Below are positions 26,463 to 39,224 of a stretch of 64,000 nucleotides of DNA, in pieces. Source of the stretch: Callaeas wilsoni. Lineage: Eukaryota; Chordata; Aves; Passeriformes; Callaeidae. Each line of letters starts with the position of its first letter. Position 1 is the first letter of the stretch. The stretch is taken from assembly GCA_013398955.1 (NCBI GenBank), contig VWPU01004598.1, positions 83,186-147,185 on the forward strand, in the 5' to 3' direction. The position numbers and the translations under genes were made by a program. The notes under the pieces were generated by a model. The model saw only the letters and a program-made list of their open reading frames with translations. It ran no database searches and was not told the origin of the DNA.

Positions 26463-28574
26463 AAAATGGGAAAAGCAGTTGCTAACACTCTATATGGAGT
26501 TCAGAGTTATACACTACAAGAATTGCAGGATTACAAATATATGAAGATATAAAAGCTAAAATCCTAAGGCATCACTGTGAGGTTCAGTTCTGGATAATCT
26601 CAAAGAATCTTTTTGTTTTTAGTTACAGACAACAGTTGGTAGACATTAAATTTATGCACTTAAGATATTTTAAGGCTCCTACAAACCTGGTATCTAAAAT
26701 TAAAAACTTAAGTGGAATGCATGCAGGTTGCATTTTCAGGCTCTCTTTTGGTCGGACACTCAACTGCTATTTTCGTTTGCTGCTCTTTGCTCTTTTCTCC
26801 CATTTTCTTTCCTTCTTCTCTGTTTACTTTTCCTCAATGCAATGCTGAGAGGTAGGTCACATTACTCAGAATTTAATTTCCATGTACAGTACTTCCAGGA
26901 GCATCTTCCTGCTGCTTCCAGAAAGGTATTTCACAATTTCACCAAAAGAACAAAACTTAAGCCTGACTTCAGTATAAACATGGCTCCAATGATTTATCAA
27001 AACCTACAGCAAAACCTTTAGACTTTCCACTTCAAATTTTCTTCATCCTTTAGGAGGGTTTTATGTCATGTATTCTATATATAAAGTTCAGAAAACCCAC
27101 TTCAGTATACTGTATCTATAACTAATACTATAATTTTAAAGCTTGGTGATGTACTTGAAAATCGGTTCTCTCTCCTCTGAAAAGATCAGTGGACAAAGTT
27201 CCTGCTGACATTAGAATATTAACAAGTGTGACATTCAGTATATGTCTGCTATATAGAGTGCAGTATTTTAGAAAGATACCTATGCTACCTCTGAGCAAAC
27301 TACGGGTTATATTGCACTATGTTTTCCCTAAAAGCTTTGCCTAACTGCCATTTTAATTATTAATTAATGTCATAACTATTACAGTGAACATTCAAATACC
27401 AAGATATTCAGAGTAAGTTTTCCCAGTCCCCAGTTTCCTGATGCTTTGTAAAGGAAATGTATGGTTTGTGTTACTTCTTCACAGAAATAATTGCTAATCT
27501 TTCTGGTCTTTGACTCGTACAGTCCCTTATCTTGATATTCAGTTCTTGACTTCACTTAACTGACTGTTCACTGCTGCTTCAATAATTCAGTTCTACTTCA
27601 GTTTATTTGTCACATTGGTCACAAAATTATTATTTCAAGAGATGGACTTACAAAGTTTTGAAGTTACTTTAATAGTTTTGTGACATTCCCATTGATGCAG
27701 TGCCTAAGTAGTCATAAAATACAGACGAAGAAAACCTTCTTCATTTATTTTATAGGCTCAGCTATACAATTAAGTTGCCACTGCAGAACCCCCGGCCATA
27801 AAGGGGATATATAACAATGCTCTACCCGTTCTGCAGTAACTTACTCTCCAAAGACTGTAAGGTAAACTACATTGCTCCAAATGATCTGTCAAATGAAGAT
27901 CCAAGTGCAAATACAAACCTGCACAGTAACAGCCTAAATCTCCTTCATTATCTTTGTGCTCCCAGTACATCCTGCTCCATCCACTGACTTTCCTATATAG
28001 ATACACACAGCCCCTCCACCATACAACATGCAGAAAGGTCATCTGTAACACAGGACAGGATAGCAGGATCCCAGTTTTCACTGGAATGTAGAACACAGAG
28101 GACTAAAACCAGGTTCTGCCACTACCCTGATGCTTTATAAAAGATGACTACAGTTCAGTTTCAACGTAAGTGGATCAAGAACCTTATGAATACATGCAGC
28201 CTTTCCTTCAATTTACGACTGTAAGTGAAACTAATTCCAAGTACACTTAGTCTCATTATCATAGTGCGTATTCTCCACTGAAGATATCAACCCCAGAGAT
28301 AATATGTAACTGAAATCAATCCACAACTCCAGATGCAGCAGCACACAGGAACACTCATTTAGCACAACCTCAGCATTTTTTTCGTGCAGCTTACATGGGA
28401 AAATTAATTCCTCCAGTCTGCCACTGAGACCTACTTTGGTGGCCATACTTAAAAATCTAGCAAAAGTTGGTATGGTAACTGTATCACCAGTCTGGAAAGT
28501 ATCACAGAAAACAGCACTTAAAGCTAACACATTTCTGATACATCTCACTAGGATACAAAACAAAAACATCATAC

Positions 28575-28726
28575 CAGTAGTCATAACTCTCGTCCCAGTT
28601 GTCAAAATGAACAAGAAAACGATTGTCCACCATGTCTGTTACCGTGGCAACACAAATGAAAGTCGGGTTCTTCTTGTCTACAGCTTCCAGCTTCATCCCC
28701 ACTCGAAATCCCGATGGAATCACTGT
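28575..28726 (-). CDS. L3MBTL3: L3MBTL3 exon 11: MBT repeat 2 core with methyl-lysine cage, residues 342-391
   Basis: Acceptor TATGTAG, then ACA GTG ATT CCA: TVIPSGFRVGMKLEAVDKKN, then PTFICVATVTDMVDNRFLVH and FDNWDESYDY. This is the most conserved MBT repeat, which in L3MBTL1 holds the mono/dimethyl-lysine in a D-N-F-W-Y pocket. The matching residues are D358, N361, F382, W385 and Y389, all present, so the reader function should be intact. The donor is GTATGA after TG (phase 2); exon 12 completes the Trp codon. An acceptor four bases downstream (GACAG) would break the frame. Confidence 0.98.
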
Positions 28727-29260
28727 CTACATAGAGGAAGACATTTAACTGAAGATAAATACTATAAATCCAGAAATCTCCCCAGTGTCCACAATCAATA
28801 TATTCATGTCATTTCCAAGTTTCCCAATTGGCTGTCCCAACAGAGTGGCAGCAGCCTAATTAGCTGACATGAGAGATGCTCGAACACAGAGACTTGTGGT
28901 TTATGAAAGAAAAGAAGTTCTAAACATGCTGCTAAAATTAAATGTGTTAGTTTTAGCTCTGTCTTAGATTTATCTCTCAAAGATCATTATTTTTTCACAA
29001 GATTATGGTGCAAGACACAGTATAAATAACAAACCTTTAATTTAAGAATGCACTGGAAGTTTAAACAGATCAGTAGAAAAGTAATGAATTGTAACGGCAG
29101 AGGTTAGCTGCAGTGGAGAATGTTAGAATGTTACTCATTTTGCTGTAAACACTTTTGTTTTAAATTTCAGGTCTCAAGTCTGCCATCACTGAAATGTGCT
29201 ATGACTATACCACACACATGAGCATACTCACAACACCATAAGTAACAAGTGAGTACTTAC
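28727..29260 (-). other. Intron 10 of L3MBTL3
   Basis: Short intron (534 bases) between the two halves of MBT2. Nothing notable in it. Confidence 0.9.
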
Positions 29261-29352
29261 TGCATTCTGGTTTTCAAACAGTGATTTAGGAGCAGCTTGA
29301 GCCTTGCATGCCTTTAAGTAAGAGGGCCAGCTGAATTCTTCTTCCTTATATC
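29261..29352 (-). CDS. L3MBTL3: L3MBTL3 exon 10: start of MBT repeat 2, residues 311-341
   Basis: Acceptor TCATTTAG, then GA TAT AAG: GYKEEEFSWPSYLKACKAQA, then APKSLFENQNA. This matches the YKEEEF.W..YLK.CKAQAAPKSLFENQN block that opens MBT2. The donor is GTAAGT after GCA, phase 0. Confidence 0.97.
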
Positions 29353-32300
29353 CTAAATGAGGGTTGTAAGAGAAGGGCAAGAAATGATAGGTATGAGACA
29401 CAAGGCGCATGTATCAGCAAGAGACCAATTTTATACTACAGTCTTCTTGCCTTTGAATGAACATCTTCAAGCAGCACAGGCTACAAAGTCACCTCTTTGT
29501 CTCTCCCCAAGGAAACCGCACCTTACCACCACCTGTCTGCCTCACAGGTACCACCTAGCTTCCCTTTGGTGGTCTCACTGACACACACACACAACCAACA
29601 AGTGTTCTCCAGCCGCTTTTCAGTCTGTTGCTTCTACTTCAGAATCAGAAAGAGACCTGCAGATCCCAAAGGTCTTCCCACTATGCCAGTCAGCCCAGGG
29701 GGAAAAAAAAAATCCCTCCTCCTCCAGACTTCACCATATTACATCATCAGGCTATCACTAATACCACACCATCACTATTGGCTTTAGAACAATCCCCCTA
29801 GGTTGTATCAAAACAGTTGCTTACAAAATCAATGCCCCAGGACGCCTTCTGCATTCACAGTGTAAACTGTCCCCTGCATGGACTTTATACATTTTTTTAA
29901 TTCTGTATATACAACACTTAGAAAGAAATCTGTATTTCTGGTAATGTTTAGTTTCTTACGGGAAAAAAATACAAATCGTTCATAATATATTGAACCGCAT
30001 AAAATAATCTACAAAAACACATTTGTAGTTCTAATCTACAAAACAATGCTAGGAGTTGGAAGCAAATAGATTTCCTCCTTCATTTTTCTGTTACATAACA
30101 GTTGTAGAAACATCTCTTTTAGTCAATATGTTAAAACCCAGTAAAGTAAGACCAAAACCACAACAAATTTCAGTGAGTGATTGCCTTTACTGAAATGCGT
30201 CACCTCTTAACTACTTGAAGTATTACTCAAATATGCCAGAGACAACTGTTTTGTTTAACCTGAGATTCTCATATTATCCCAGGAACTGCAAGTTTAAAAA
30301 CTTTTACCTTCACCTTCTCTGCATAAGGCTTTCTCACTTCTCATTTTAAATAGTAGTCAACGTAAATTAACCTACAAGTCCGAACAAAAATACTTCTCTT
30401 ATACTCCAATTGCCTCTCACCTTGATACACTACAGCTGTAGATAATTTGAAACCATTTTTAAAGCAATACAGTATTGAGGCTTTTCATTTTCCCTTTGTA
30501 ATTCTAGAGAGTATTCAAACCTAAGTCCAAGCTCACATTAGACAGTAAAAACTCCTGCCTACTGCATGCGTGCTGGGATCAGTTACTAGGACTGGGACAA
30601 AGCCCATGGAAAAAAAATTGGTTTTAGTAGACTGTGAAACAGTTTCTGGGCAGTGTGGGTCTTCCTGTCATCAAGTGAGAAAGGGTGATCTTAAGCTCCT
30701 AACTCATCTCTCATAACAAGACCAAAGGTCCATTTGATTTATTCACTGCAGAATACAGAACACTCAACGCAATTTTTACACACATATATACACATGTACA
30801 TCCTTTCTCTTGCTGCAGATTTTGCCTGTGTGAGATTAAAAAAGTGGCCTCCTCTACACAAAATGAATAGTGTCCTGAACATCATCTTTTCTAATTTCTG
30901 TGAAACCCAGTTTGATTTTGCCTCTTCACTCCCATATGCCTGCTGGAAGCCCAGCAGCAGCCACTTGTTGCCTCTGCTGCTGCAGGGGTGGGAGACATCC
31001 CATCACGAGACCTGTCCTGCCCACCAGCACTAAGAGTTACCCACCCTTTCCATTTTAATAAACATGGATAGAAATACGTTTCAGAAAAACCTAGAATAAT
31101 ATTCTTCCTTCCTCATGTCCCCCATTCTCCCGACCTCCTCCAAGTCAGACCACTGAGTTCCAAATTGTTTAGGGCTTACACCATGAAGGTCATAAATTTG
31201 CATTTTAGCTGGAAAATGAAAGGATACTAACGCAAACCTTTGAGTTCTTCTCTGAGGTGCTATTTTATGTAAATACTGTGTCCTATGTCGTAACTCTTAT
31301 TGGCTTTAGCATCTGTAAAATTTGCAATGGGCACTATAGAAGTAATTATTCAAACGTCATATCACAGCAAAATACAACCAACTTGTCCAACCCAATTAAA
31401 ATAGAAGATCCAACAACTTACAACTGACATATTATCCTTCTCCTTGGAAAAGCAGAACCCCACAAAGCTCTTCTAGGGGTAATCATTCATAGTTAACAAA
31501 ATCTTTCTAAACCAGGCATGTAAGGTGTAAAAGGTGACAAACGCTTGTCACAGATACAAAACTTACTAAGCACACTGTAATAACATCAGGAACATGAGAG
31601 TAACATCAGGAACACTGTAACTGGGAACTACTCGTTTGCTACACACAAGTTAGTACATCACCAAAGGTCAATCTTCTAACAAATTTGTATTTATGTTCAA
31701 GAAATTGCTATTTCTACACAGCCAGTTATGCAGAACTGTGTCCCAAGGCAAGTGGCCGCACATAGTATTCCTGCCTTGTAGCCAGCGGAGCTTGCAGACC
31801 ACTCAGAAGAGCAGCTCAAGCTTCTCAAGGCTTACCCAAAGAAATGCCGTCCTCTCACACACTGGCAGGCCCCCTGTCCCTACACTTCCAGTGACTTGAC
31901 TCTCAATTTCCACACCTGAGCCCTTACATCCAGAGTTTTATAACTCTCTGCAAGCACATCCTCTTGACTCTGTGCACTCCTCATTTCCCAGCCCTTCTAA
32001 ATCACATTATACTGCCCTCACTGTGTATGCCAAAATGGCACATTCATTTATTTCTCACTTTCCTCACTTCAGGACTTGCTCCCTTCATCCCCATGTACTC
32101 CCTCCATATTCCAAAAGGACCACACTTATCTATTTTTCATTGTACAGTTCAGTGCAGAAGCCCTCTAATTGCCCAAATAAGTTACATAATGTGAAATGGA
32201 ATTAATTACGCAAGTAAATTACACACATTTCAATACTTGTAATACCATTTACATAATCCATGTACAAATTACACTTTCAGGCTTGCAACCTTATCTTTTT

Positions 32301-32817
32301 TCCTCCCTATTGATCTGTTCATTCCTCTTTTTGTCTCTGTTTCAAACTTACTCTTTGCGGAAAGAGCACAGTCTTTATTAGTCTGTGCCAACATATGTAC
32401 AATAACTGTGATCACTATGTAATAGCAAAAATGTCCTAAGACCTTCCACTAAAGGATCCTCAGCTGCCTGTGAGACCTCAGTTTAAGCATATATGTCACC
32501 AGTATGCTGCCATTTTCCGTGCAATAAGCATTAATTTGGGGTCTAGGTTTGCTGTTCAGTTTTTTTTTTCCTAATGCCTTAGGAATGACTCTTATGGTCC
32601 ATTTTGTTTTCTTGGTTTCTCTGAATTTCCACTGGATAAAAGGGGCAAGCTTTTGAACTTGAAATTTTAGGCAAGACTTAAGTGTTTAATTTGCCACTTT
32701 CAAATACTCTTGACTAAACGAACTAAAACATTTCTGCCAAAAACACTATTACAGCATTACATAGGTACTCTTGATCTCCAGACTGTGTAAGACATACAGA
32801 TTTAAACTAGCCAATAC
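29353..32817 (-). other. Intron 9 of L3MBTL3
   Basis: About 3.5 kb between MBT repeats 1 and 2. It holds a short duplicated motif (agtaacatcaggaac) near 31.59 kb, a small AC run near 29.58 kb and chance frames. No exon or clear transposon is seen. Confidence 0.8.
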
Positions 32818-32953
32818 CTTTAGGTGGATGAAGCTTGTGACCTGTTTTTTCACACCATCCAACAGGATGAATGTCTGAAGAATCAGCATTCACCCAGAAA
32901 TCGTAACAATCTGGATATCCATCAAAATGGAGTCGTATTCTGTAGCCACAAAC
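32818..32953 (-). CDS. L3MBTL3: L3MBTL3 exon 9: MBT repeat 1, second half, residues 266-310
   Basis: Acceptor CTTTTAG, then GTT TGT GGC: VCGYRIRLHFDGYPDCYDFW, then VNADSSDIHPVGWCEKTGHK and LHPPK. HFDGY..CYDFW and DIHPVGWC are MBT signatures. The cage tryptophan place is tyrosine (Y278), which is normal for MBT1 of this protein and suggests weak or no methyl-lysine binding. The donor is GTATTG after a single G (phase 1), and the Gly codon is completed by exon 10. Confidence 0.97.
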
Positions 32954-34302
32954 CTAAAAGCAAGAATCGACAACATACAACACTATGTTTTAAGATCTTT
33001 GCCCTACACATAGCCAGTTCCATTCAATATTATGTATAATAACTGTATGTTTTCAGTCAATTTTTTACTTCTGCTCAATCCAACACTGGATGAATAAATT
33101 CATTTGATAAAAAGAAGAGAATTAAAAGGCAATGCTATTCTCAGTCTGAGTGCCTCCTCTTCTGGTCAAAAAAAATTAACTAAAAGCTGGCTATTGCCAG
33201 AAGTGTTCAAAAACTTGAAAATGGTTCAACCCAGCATCAGAGTAAAATATAAGCCCTATAGAAAAGCATGAATACATCTGATACAACCGAGGACAAAGTG
33301 CAGATAATGAGGTTCTCAAGCTGATTAACTGATATGCAAGGGAACAGTGAACAATAAGTATGTTCAAAAGGCTCCCCAGAGAGATACTGCAAACTGTTTA
33401 AGAAACGATGAGAAGTCAGGGGAGGTATTCCCCAGAACTTCATTATTCCATGAAGTAATAAGCCAACCACTGAGAGGAGGAGAAAAACAGGACACAATAC
33501 TTGCTCTGTACGGAAGTTCTTCACATCTTCCTGAGTGCCAAATGCCACAAATTTATGGCAGTCTCAGTAAAAATCTCAACACAAACTCTATTTTATATTT
33601 AATTTGTACTCTGACATAACTTCCAGTTCCCCAATTTTAAATCGCAAATGAAATCCAAAAACCCATTAAAACGAGGCAAAAATTAAAGTAAGGTATGTTT
33701 AAAAGTCATACAAAATATACCTGAGAAGCAGGTTCTCTAGTGAAAGCAAAGAAGCTGTTCATCAGAAAAACTATTTCATGAACCACAGCAAAAAGAAAAA
33801 CTGAGTTTATATTTTCTGTTAACTTGCACAGGTTGCCAATAAAGGCAATTTCTGTGGCTATCAGCCTGAAAAAGTTGTTGCACAACAGCAACACAAGAAA
33901 CTTTCAGGTATTTCTATCAGTGAATGGAGTAACTGCAAATACTATCAAACTTCTATAGAACTGCTATGTGTCAGTTGTCATGTTTCTTTGCTATTTATTT
34001 TTTCTTTTAAATACAAACTATAGGATTATAGATAAAACCACACACCATCCAACTAGTCTAATACTGCTTTCTCTAGCTGTGTATGTTAAATATACGTAAA
34101 TAGTCACTGCTGTATTGACACCGGATATATTGTTTACATGTCTATCAGGCAGAAATAATACAGTATTATTAATTTAAAAACCATCTTCCTACGTATAGCT
34201 TCTGTCTGCCTGTTAGGTAAGAGTGAGAGTTTTCAGCTGCTGCTGTTTCATTTCAGTCTCTGCTGTAACCCCACACCATGGCTGCTCGCAGCCCCTACTT
34301 AC
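32954..34302 (-). other. Intron 8 of L3MBTL3
   Basis: About 1.35 kb of AT-rich intron within MBT repeat 1. Nothing recognisable besides short chance frames. Confidence 0.8.
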
Positions 34303-34407
34303 CTCAGTCACCGTGAGAACACAGTAGATTGACTGGTGCTCAGGATCCACACCCTCCAGCTTCATCCCTACCTTGAATCCATTCTTGTTGTATGGGAAAG
34401 ACTGATA
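34303..34407 (-). CDS. L3MBTL3: L3MBTL3 exon 8: MBT repeat 1 core, residues 231-265
   Basis: Acceptor GTTGCAG, then TAT CAG TCT: YQSFPYNKNGFKVGMKLEGV, then DPEHQSIYCVLTVTE. FKVGMKLEGVDP is the beta-strand start of MBT1. The place of the cage asparagine is H254 here, as in mammalian L3MBTL3 (DPEHQ). The exon ends ACTGAG before GTAAGT, phase 0, with 35 whole codons. Confidence 0.97.
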
Positions 34408-36875
34408 CTGCAACGGAAAAGAACAGCTTCAATACTTCTGAAAGTATACCAGAGAAAGACACAATATCTTTATAAGGAATAGAACAATGATTATTTATTA
34501 TTCATGTTTCTGAAAGAGACTAAGTTTCCTGTTTTCGAAAACATAGAGAGGAAAAGAGAAATTAATGATTGTTTGAAAAACACATTGATACTAGAATGAC
34601 TTAGAACATGAGAGTATGTAAGAAAATTAGGAAGAATTAACAAACGAGTCAAGGGAAAGAAGATGACATGATTTGTCTTTAATTTCCTTCACTAATTGTC
34701 AATAAAACATCTTAGCAATTTAATTATTTATTTTTCAGCCTGTACAGTGACAATGACCCTTTCTGGTGGACATCATTCCTATAATAATCACAACAATGAC
34801 TCTCTATTTTGCCTTTTCAGTTCCACATCTCAGGCCATGGAAGATGAACTGAAAGGCAGAAATACTGAACATTGTTTGTATGTAGAGATGGCCCATTTGC
34901 TGTCCTTTATACGCTAAGTCCAGACTACACAGTCTTCCAGGAGAACTCCTACATCACAGGAACACGACTCTCCTTACATTACATTACAATGAACCCAGGA
35001 GAATATCTTTCGAAGGACAGAAAGTGAAAACAAGGCTAAGCAGGATGGATGTTTTCAACCAGAAGGCATCAGCATCCCTCTGTTAAAGACGAAGGAAGGT
35101 AGCAGGTATTAAGGTTAAATTGAAGGAAATATCAGAAAAATAAGTGACCAAAACTAAAGACAGTTTTCCACAGGTTAGCAAATTCACAGCCAGTTTTTAT
35201 GTCCCAAATGGTTACAGAAAAAAACCACAAGGAAAGCATATTAAAGGTCCTTTTTCCTTCTGCTTCTGTCTAAAAGCGACATATGCTCCCGAGTCAACTG
35301 CAGTACTTCTGCAGCCAAAGGGCAGAGAAGGGTACCAAGGGTGATACTCAGAGAGGTATCGCCATTTGGAAGAAAGGGAAACCTTGTGAGACACAGCTTA
35401 GAAATTACTCTAAGGTCTAAGTACCAGAAAGTGGCAAGGCCCCCCCATCATCCTGACCATTGCTAACTAAGGGTATGAAACAACACAGTGAAAAGTACTG
35501 CTTCTGAATTGGTAAAATAAAAAGAAAAAAAAAATTCTCAAAATGCAAACAGAAATCGAGGATTCATAACTGGTGGTGATGTCTGGTTTGGGGTTTTTTT
35601 TAACCTGTTTACGTGGCTTCCTTGTTCATTTGTAAAATGGAGAAATATTACCTGGCCAATTCTGAGTGTTATTAAGAATTCTTTTTCTGCTACAGGCTTT
35701 AAATACTGCACACTAAATCAAGAGTTACCCAGGGGCTAAAGACTTTGAAAGAAAATACTATTTTAAGATGCACTGGATGGGAAAGGCACAATGTGGAGGA
35801 CATACCGCGTAATTCCAGACTACAGCATTTCATGGACCTTCAGACAGGCAGAGCAATGCTTTGTAAATCTGCCTTCCCACTAGGACACTCTTTATACTGA
35901 TTGTTTTCTTGTTAACTTTTGAACCAGTATATAGCACAGGGGGATAGAACTAAAGATAGTCAGGGAACTCTTGTTCTTGCACCTACAAATCCATGGATTC
36001 TGTACACCTAAATCCCAGTTCTTCACTTTTCTAACTCAATAGCGTCTAAACTACCAATTAAAGATCAGCATCACACGCATGTGTAAGCTGAAAAGCTAAT
36101 TCCTGCAGAGAAGATTTAATAGCTGAAGTATGAAGCATACAGAAAGAAATGGATGCAAGAAACAGACTACAAGTAAGGACAGAATTATATATAAAAAAAA
36201 GTAACACATAGCAGGAGCAGCAGCTGAGACATGTTCACATGTTTCACCAGGTTTTGCAAGGGAAGATGACAGCACAGAAATCTTGTGGATTTGGATACAG
36301 AGCTCTCTTCCAAGCAAGAGAGGTGGCACTAATGAAAGCACTGAAATGACAAAGACTACCATAGCAGGCAAAGGACAAGCAGGACATGATGATGTGACAT
36401 CCAATGAGATGACAGGCAAAAGGAGAACAAGACAAAGTAGTATCTGATGTAGTAACAAAATATAATGTCAGCAGAAGCTGAGAAGACAGGTAATATAATC
36501 AGAGCAACAAGACAAAAAATGACCTTTGTACCACCTTTCTAAACATATTTTTTAAAAATGATATGGCGTGAAAAAGTGTGGGTATGTATCACATTTTTTA
36601 ACTTCAGAGACAAGAAGGAATGGCTAGAACTGCAGATTTTGGAAGAGCATCTGCTTTCTGCAGTCTGATTTGACAGCATTCATCTACAACAGAATTCTCT
36701 GAAAAAACAGAGAAAGATAATTGCTTTCATAATTTCTGACGGACACAGCATTATTTTCATCATGCAGGTTTTCCCCCAGAAAAGCATAAAATCCTGAAAT
36801 TATTTTTGTTTACTGATTTCCTAGGAATTTCTTGATCTTAGGTGGTTGACTGACTTAAATTTCAAAAGGTCATAC
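34408..36875 (-). other. Intron 7 of L3MBTL3
   Basis: About 2.5 kb. It includes a purine-rich plus-strand stretch (36.1-36.5 kb) that yields a long hydrophobic minus-strand frame with no family resemblance. No transposon is recognised. Confidence 0.8.
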
Positions 36876-36967
36876 CTCTTTAAAAAGCTTGGTAGGTACT
36901 GCAATAGCCCTTTCTTCCTCCAGATAGGATGCCCAACACCATGCTTGCCTTCCTTTAGAGGGTACAG
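36876..36967 (-). CDS. L3MBTL3: L3MBTL3 exon 7: start of MBT repeat 1, residues 200-230
   Basis: Acceptor TTTATAG, then CT GTA CCC: TVPSKGRQAWCWASYLEEER followed by AIAVPTKLFKE. WCWASYLEEE...VPxKLFKE is the N-terminal arm of the first MBT repeat in L3MBTL3. The exon ends on GAG before GTATGA, phase 0. Confidence 0.95.
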
Positions 36968-39139
36968 CTATAAAGAAGTATAAAACAGTGAAATAGTTCT
37001 GTAACTGCTAACATCTCAAGAAAAAAAAAAAACCACAACATCTTGAAGTTTATAATATTCTTAAATTTGCATTGTATGAAATGCAGTCATGGTGTTGATC
37101 AGAAATCATTTCAGAAAAAGGAGAAGTTCTGCAGGCTGAAAGGCCCCAGGAACATGAAGGTTCCTGGTTTGTCCAGAAATACTTCCAGCAGTTCAAACCT
37201 TGATTAGTAACAAGAAAAAGCTCCTTCACGTAACAAGAACAACTTACGAAGTCTTGCTCCAACCCATTTTTCCTTATTGCTCCTAAGAAGCATTAAGATA
37301 TACAATTTGCAAATGTGTAAAAAGATCAGTTCAAACCACAAAACAGCTTAGTATTTTAAGGGGTTTCTTTTCCCCTTATGCACTTCTTTTAGTGGAAAGC
37401 ATTTTCAACCGGATACTGCTCATAATAAGTTTTTTTAATCACAGTTGAAATACCATATTCTTTAACAGTACTCAGAATGTTTCTCACCTACTCCATCACT
37501 TTGTAGTTTGATGGTTTTGGGTAGAAAGGCAGTGATTTAACAGTATTTTCCACAAGCCATCAGAACTGTCACCAGTGCTTTTATTCCTCAGGAAGCCATT
37601 AGCATACGACAGAAACCTCCAGTTTCACATTTGTTCATGCAGTACAAACGCTTGCATAGTAATTGCAATATTGCTTACAGTCCATCTTAATATTGGTTAC
37701 AGTCACACAGGTTTTAGGCCTTGAAAATAAGGCACTACCTGCACTAGCAAGAGCCAGGAACTTCAAGAACAGATGGCCTGTGAGGCTAGTCACATATGTA
37801 CTTACTTTCATATACCTCTACTCTGCTCCACTGATCTCCACCTAAAATGCCTCCTCTGCACAGGCAGCTTAGCATTTCAGACCATAAGCTCACACTGTCA
37901 GAAGGATTCATCACAGTCCACACTACGATTCTGGCTTGATCCAGACTGTGGGCTACTCACAGGAAAAATAAATCCCTTAAGTAACAGTCTGGCTTAGCAT
38001 TTTTATGATTAAAACATGAACCATAAAAATAGTGATGCCAAACTCCCTTGAAGAAAGCTGATAATGTAACCAAAAGATAGTAAATTTCAGAGTGATAGCA
38101 ATCCCTCAACACTATGAGACCACATTAATTTTATTTGGGATTTACCCCAATTTTTTCTATTCCATTAAAGAACTTAATTATTCTTGGTTCTGAATACAAA
38201 TTGGTCTTTTATATCAGTTTATGCTTTTATACTGTTGTTTTCCCAAATTTAAAAAAAAAACCCAACAGAAGAAATTTGTACAATCACTCTGTCAGTGGGC
38301 AGCAGTGATTTCCACAGAGCATCAGCTTTGTGCTCGTGTCTCACACACTTCTTATCTCTTCAGCCTGAGAAGCAACTGTAGAAACATTTCAGGAGTGATT
38401 CTATCTTGGGAGGGGGATCTTTAATAACTTTTATTGTTGCATCTTCAACCAGTAGTTCATCTGCCCGGTGTACATCAGAGCTAATTGGAGTTCTGTGTTG
38501 ATTAGTGGCCTGGCAACCTCTGTTAATGTCTCCCCATCTGCCATAAGAAGCACTCTGGAGGGCAAGATGTAGGTCTGTGGTTGGTGCACCACTGAGGTAA
38601 AATAGCAGCTGATTCTCCAGTTCTTCCTAAAACTATCTATCATACAAATAGCTTGAAAGAACAGCACTCATTTAAAATATGTTTTATTATGTTGCTTGAT
38701 GCAGTATATGTCCCTTTGGATTGATTATAGCAATTATTCCTAAACAGTTCCATAAATGTGTCTATTTCCAGCACATAATGAAGATGCAAAATTGATCCCC
38801 AAGGAAACAAAAGTAAACTTTCACTTCTGCTTGATACATGTCTTTCAACATCTGGGAACTCAATATAGCTGATTCCCTCTAATACTGGCACTATTTAGAG
38901 GGATGAAAAGAAATAAAATCTAAAATGTACATTAGTTGCATTTACACTCACTATATCCTCGCCTATGCTGCCTTAAAATTTAATTGCTATAAATAACACT
39001 GTCGCTGTCTTTTTACAGTACTGAAAATAATTCAATAGGGAATACAAATTCTGTGAAACAATGCTGGCAATTCACAATAAGATATAGATATTACCTGAAG
39101 AACTGATGGTTAAGATTTTTGTTTCATAATCTAACTTAC
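36968..39139 (-). other. Intron 6 of L3MBTL3
   Basis: About 2.2 kb of AT-rich intron. Only short chance frames are seen, and no repeat is recognised with confidence. Confidence 0.8.
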
Positions 39140-39224
39140 TTTGTTTCAAAACTGTTATCTCCCCTTTTCTTTTTCTCCTGGCTCTCTGCGAGACTCTCAA
39201 GATTCTTCCTTCAGGTTTGTCCTC
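39140..39224 (-). CDS. L3MBTL3: L3MBTL3 exon 6: arginine/lysine-rich linker, residues 172-199
   Basis: Acceptor ATTTAG, then GAG GAC AAA: EDKPEGRILRVSQRARRKRK followed by GEITVLKQ, matching the RILR..SQRARRKR..VLKQ block of mammalian L3MBTL3. The basic run is a good candidate nuclear localisation signal. The donor is GTAAGT after one base (phase 1), and the split Thr codon (A + CT) joins exon 7. The exon is too short to stand out as an open frame; it was found by translating the interval. Confidence 0.95.

Larger units (their letters stand above)
19340..28574 (-). other. Intron 11 of L3MBTL3 (9.2 kb)
   Basis: Large intron splitting MBT2. It holds an ERV-type solo LTR (26.1-26.5 kb), an A/C-rich tract (19.93-20.0 kb), a TA-rich stretch around 20.42-20.52 kb and one weak CTCF-like motif (24.5 kb). 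The rest is AT-rich with short chance frames and no recognised exon. Confidence 0.8.

Noticed and set aside
27770..28096. 108-residue minus-strand frame next to exon 11
   Set aside because: It lies downstream of exon 11's donor in the intron. Translation does not match any MBT sequence, and the real continuation is exon 12.
28436..28867. 143-residue plus-strand frame
   Set aside because: It overlaps exon 11 of L3MBTL3 on the opposite strand and is a shadow of that conserved coding exon.
36096..36458. 120-residue hydrophobic minus-strand frame resembling a membrane protein
   Set aside because: It lies opposite a purine-rich plus-strand stretch, which alone yields Leu/Phe/Ser-rich frames. No family features, splice context or domain.
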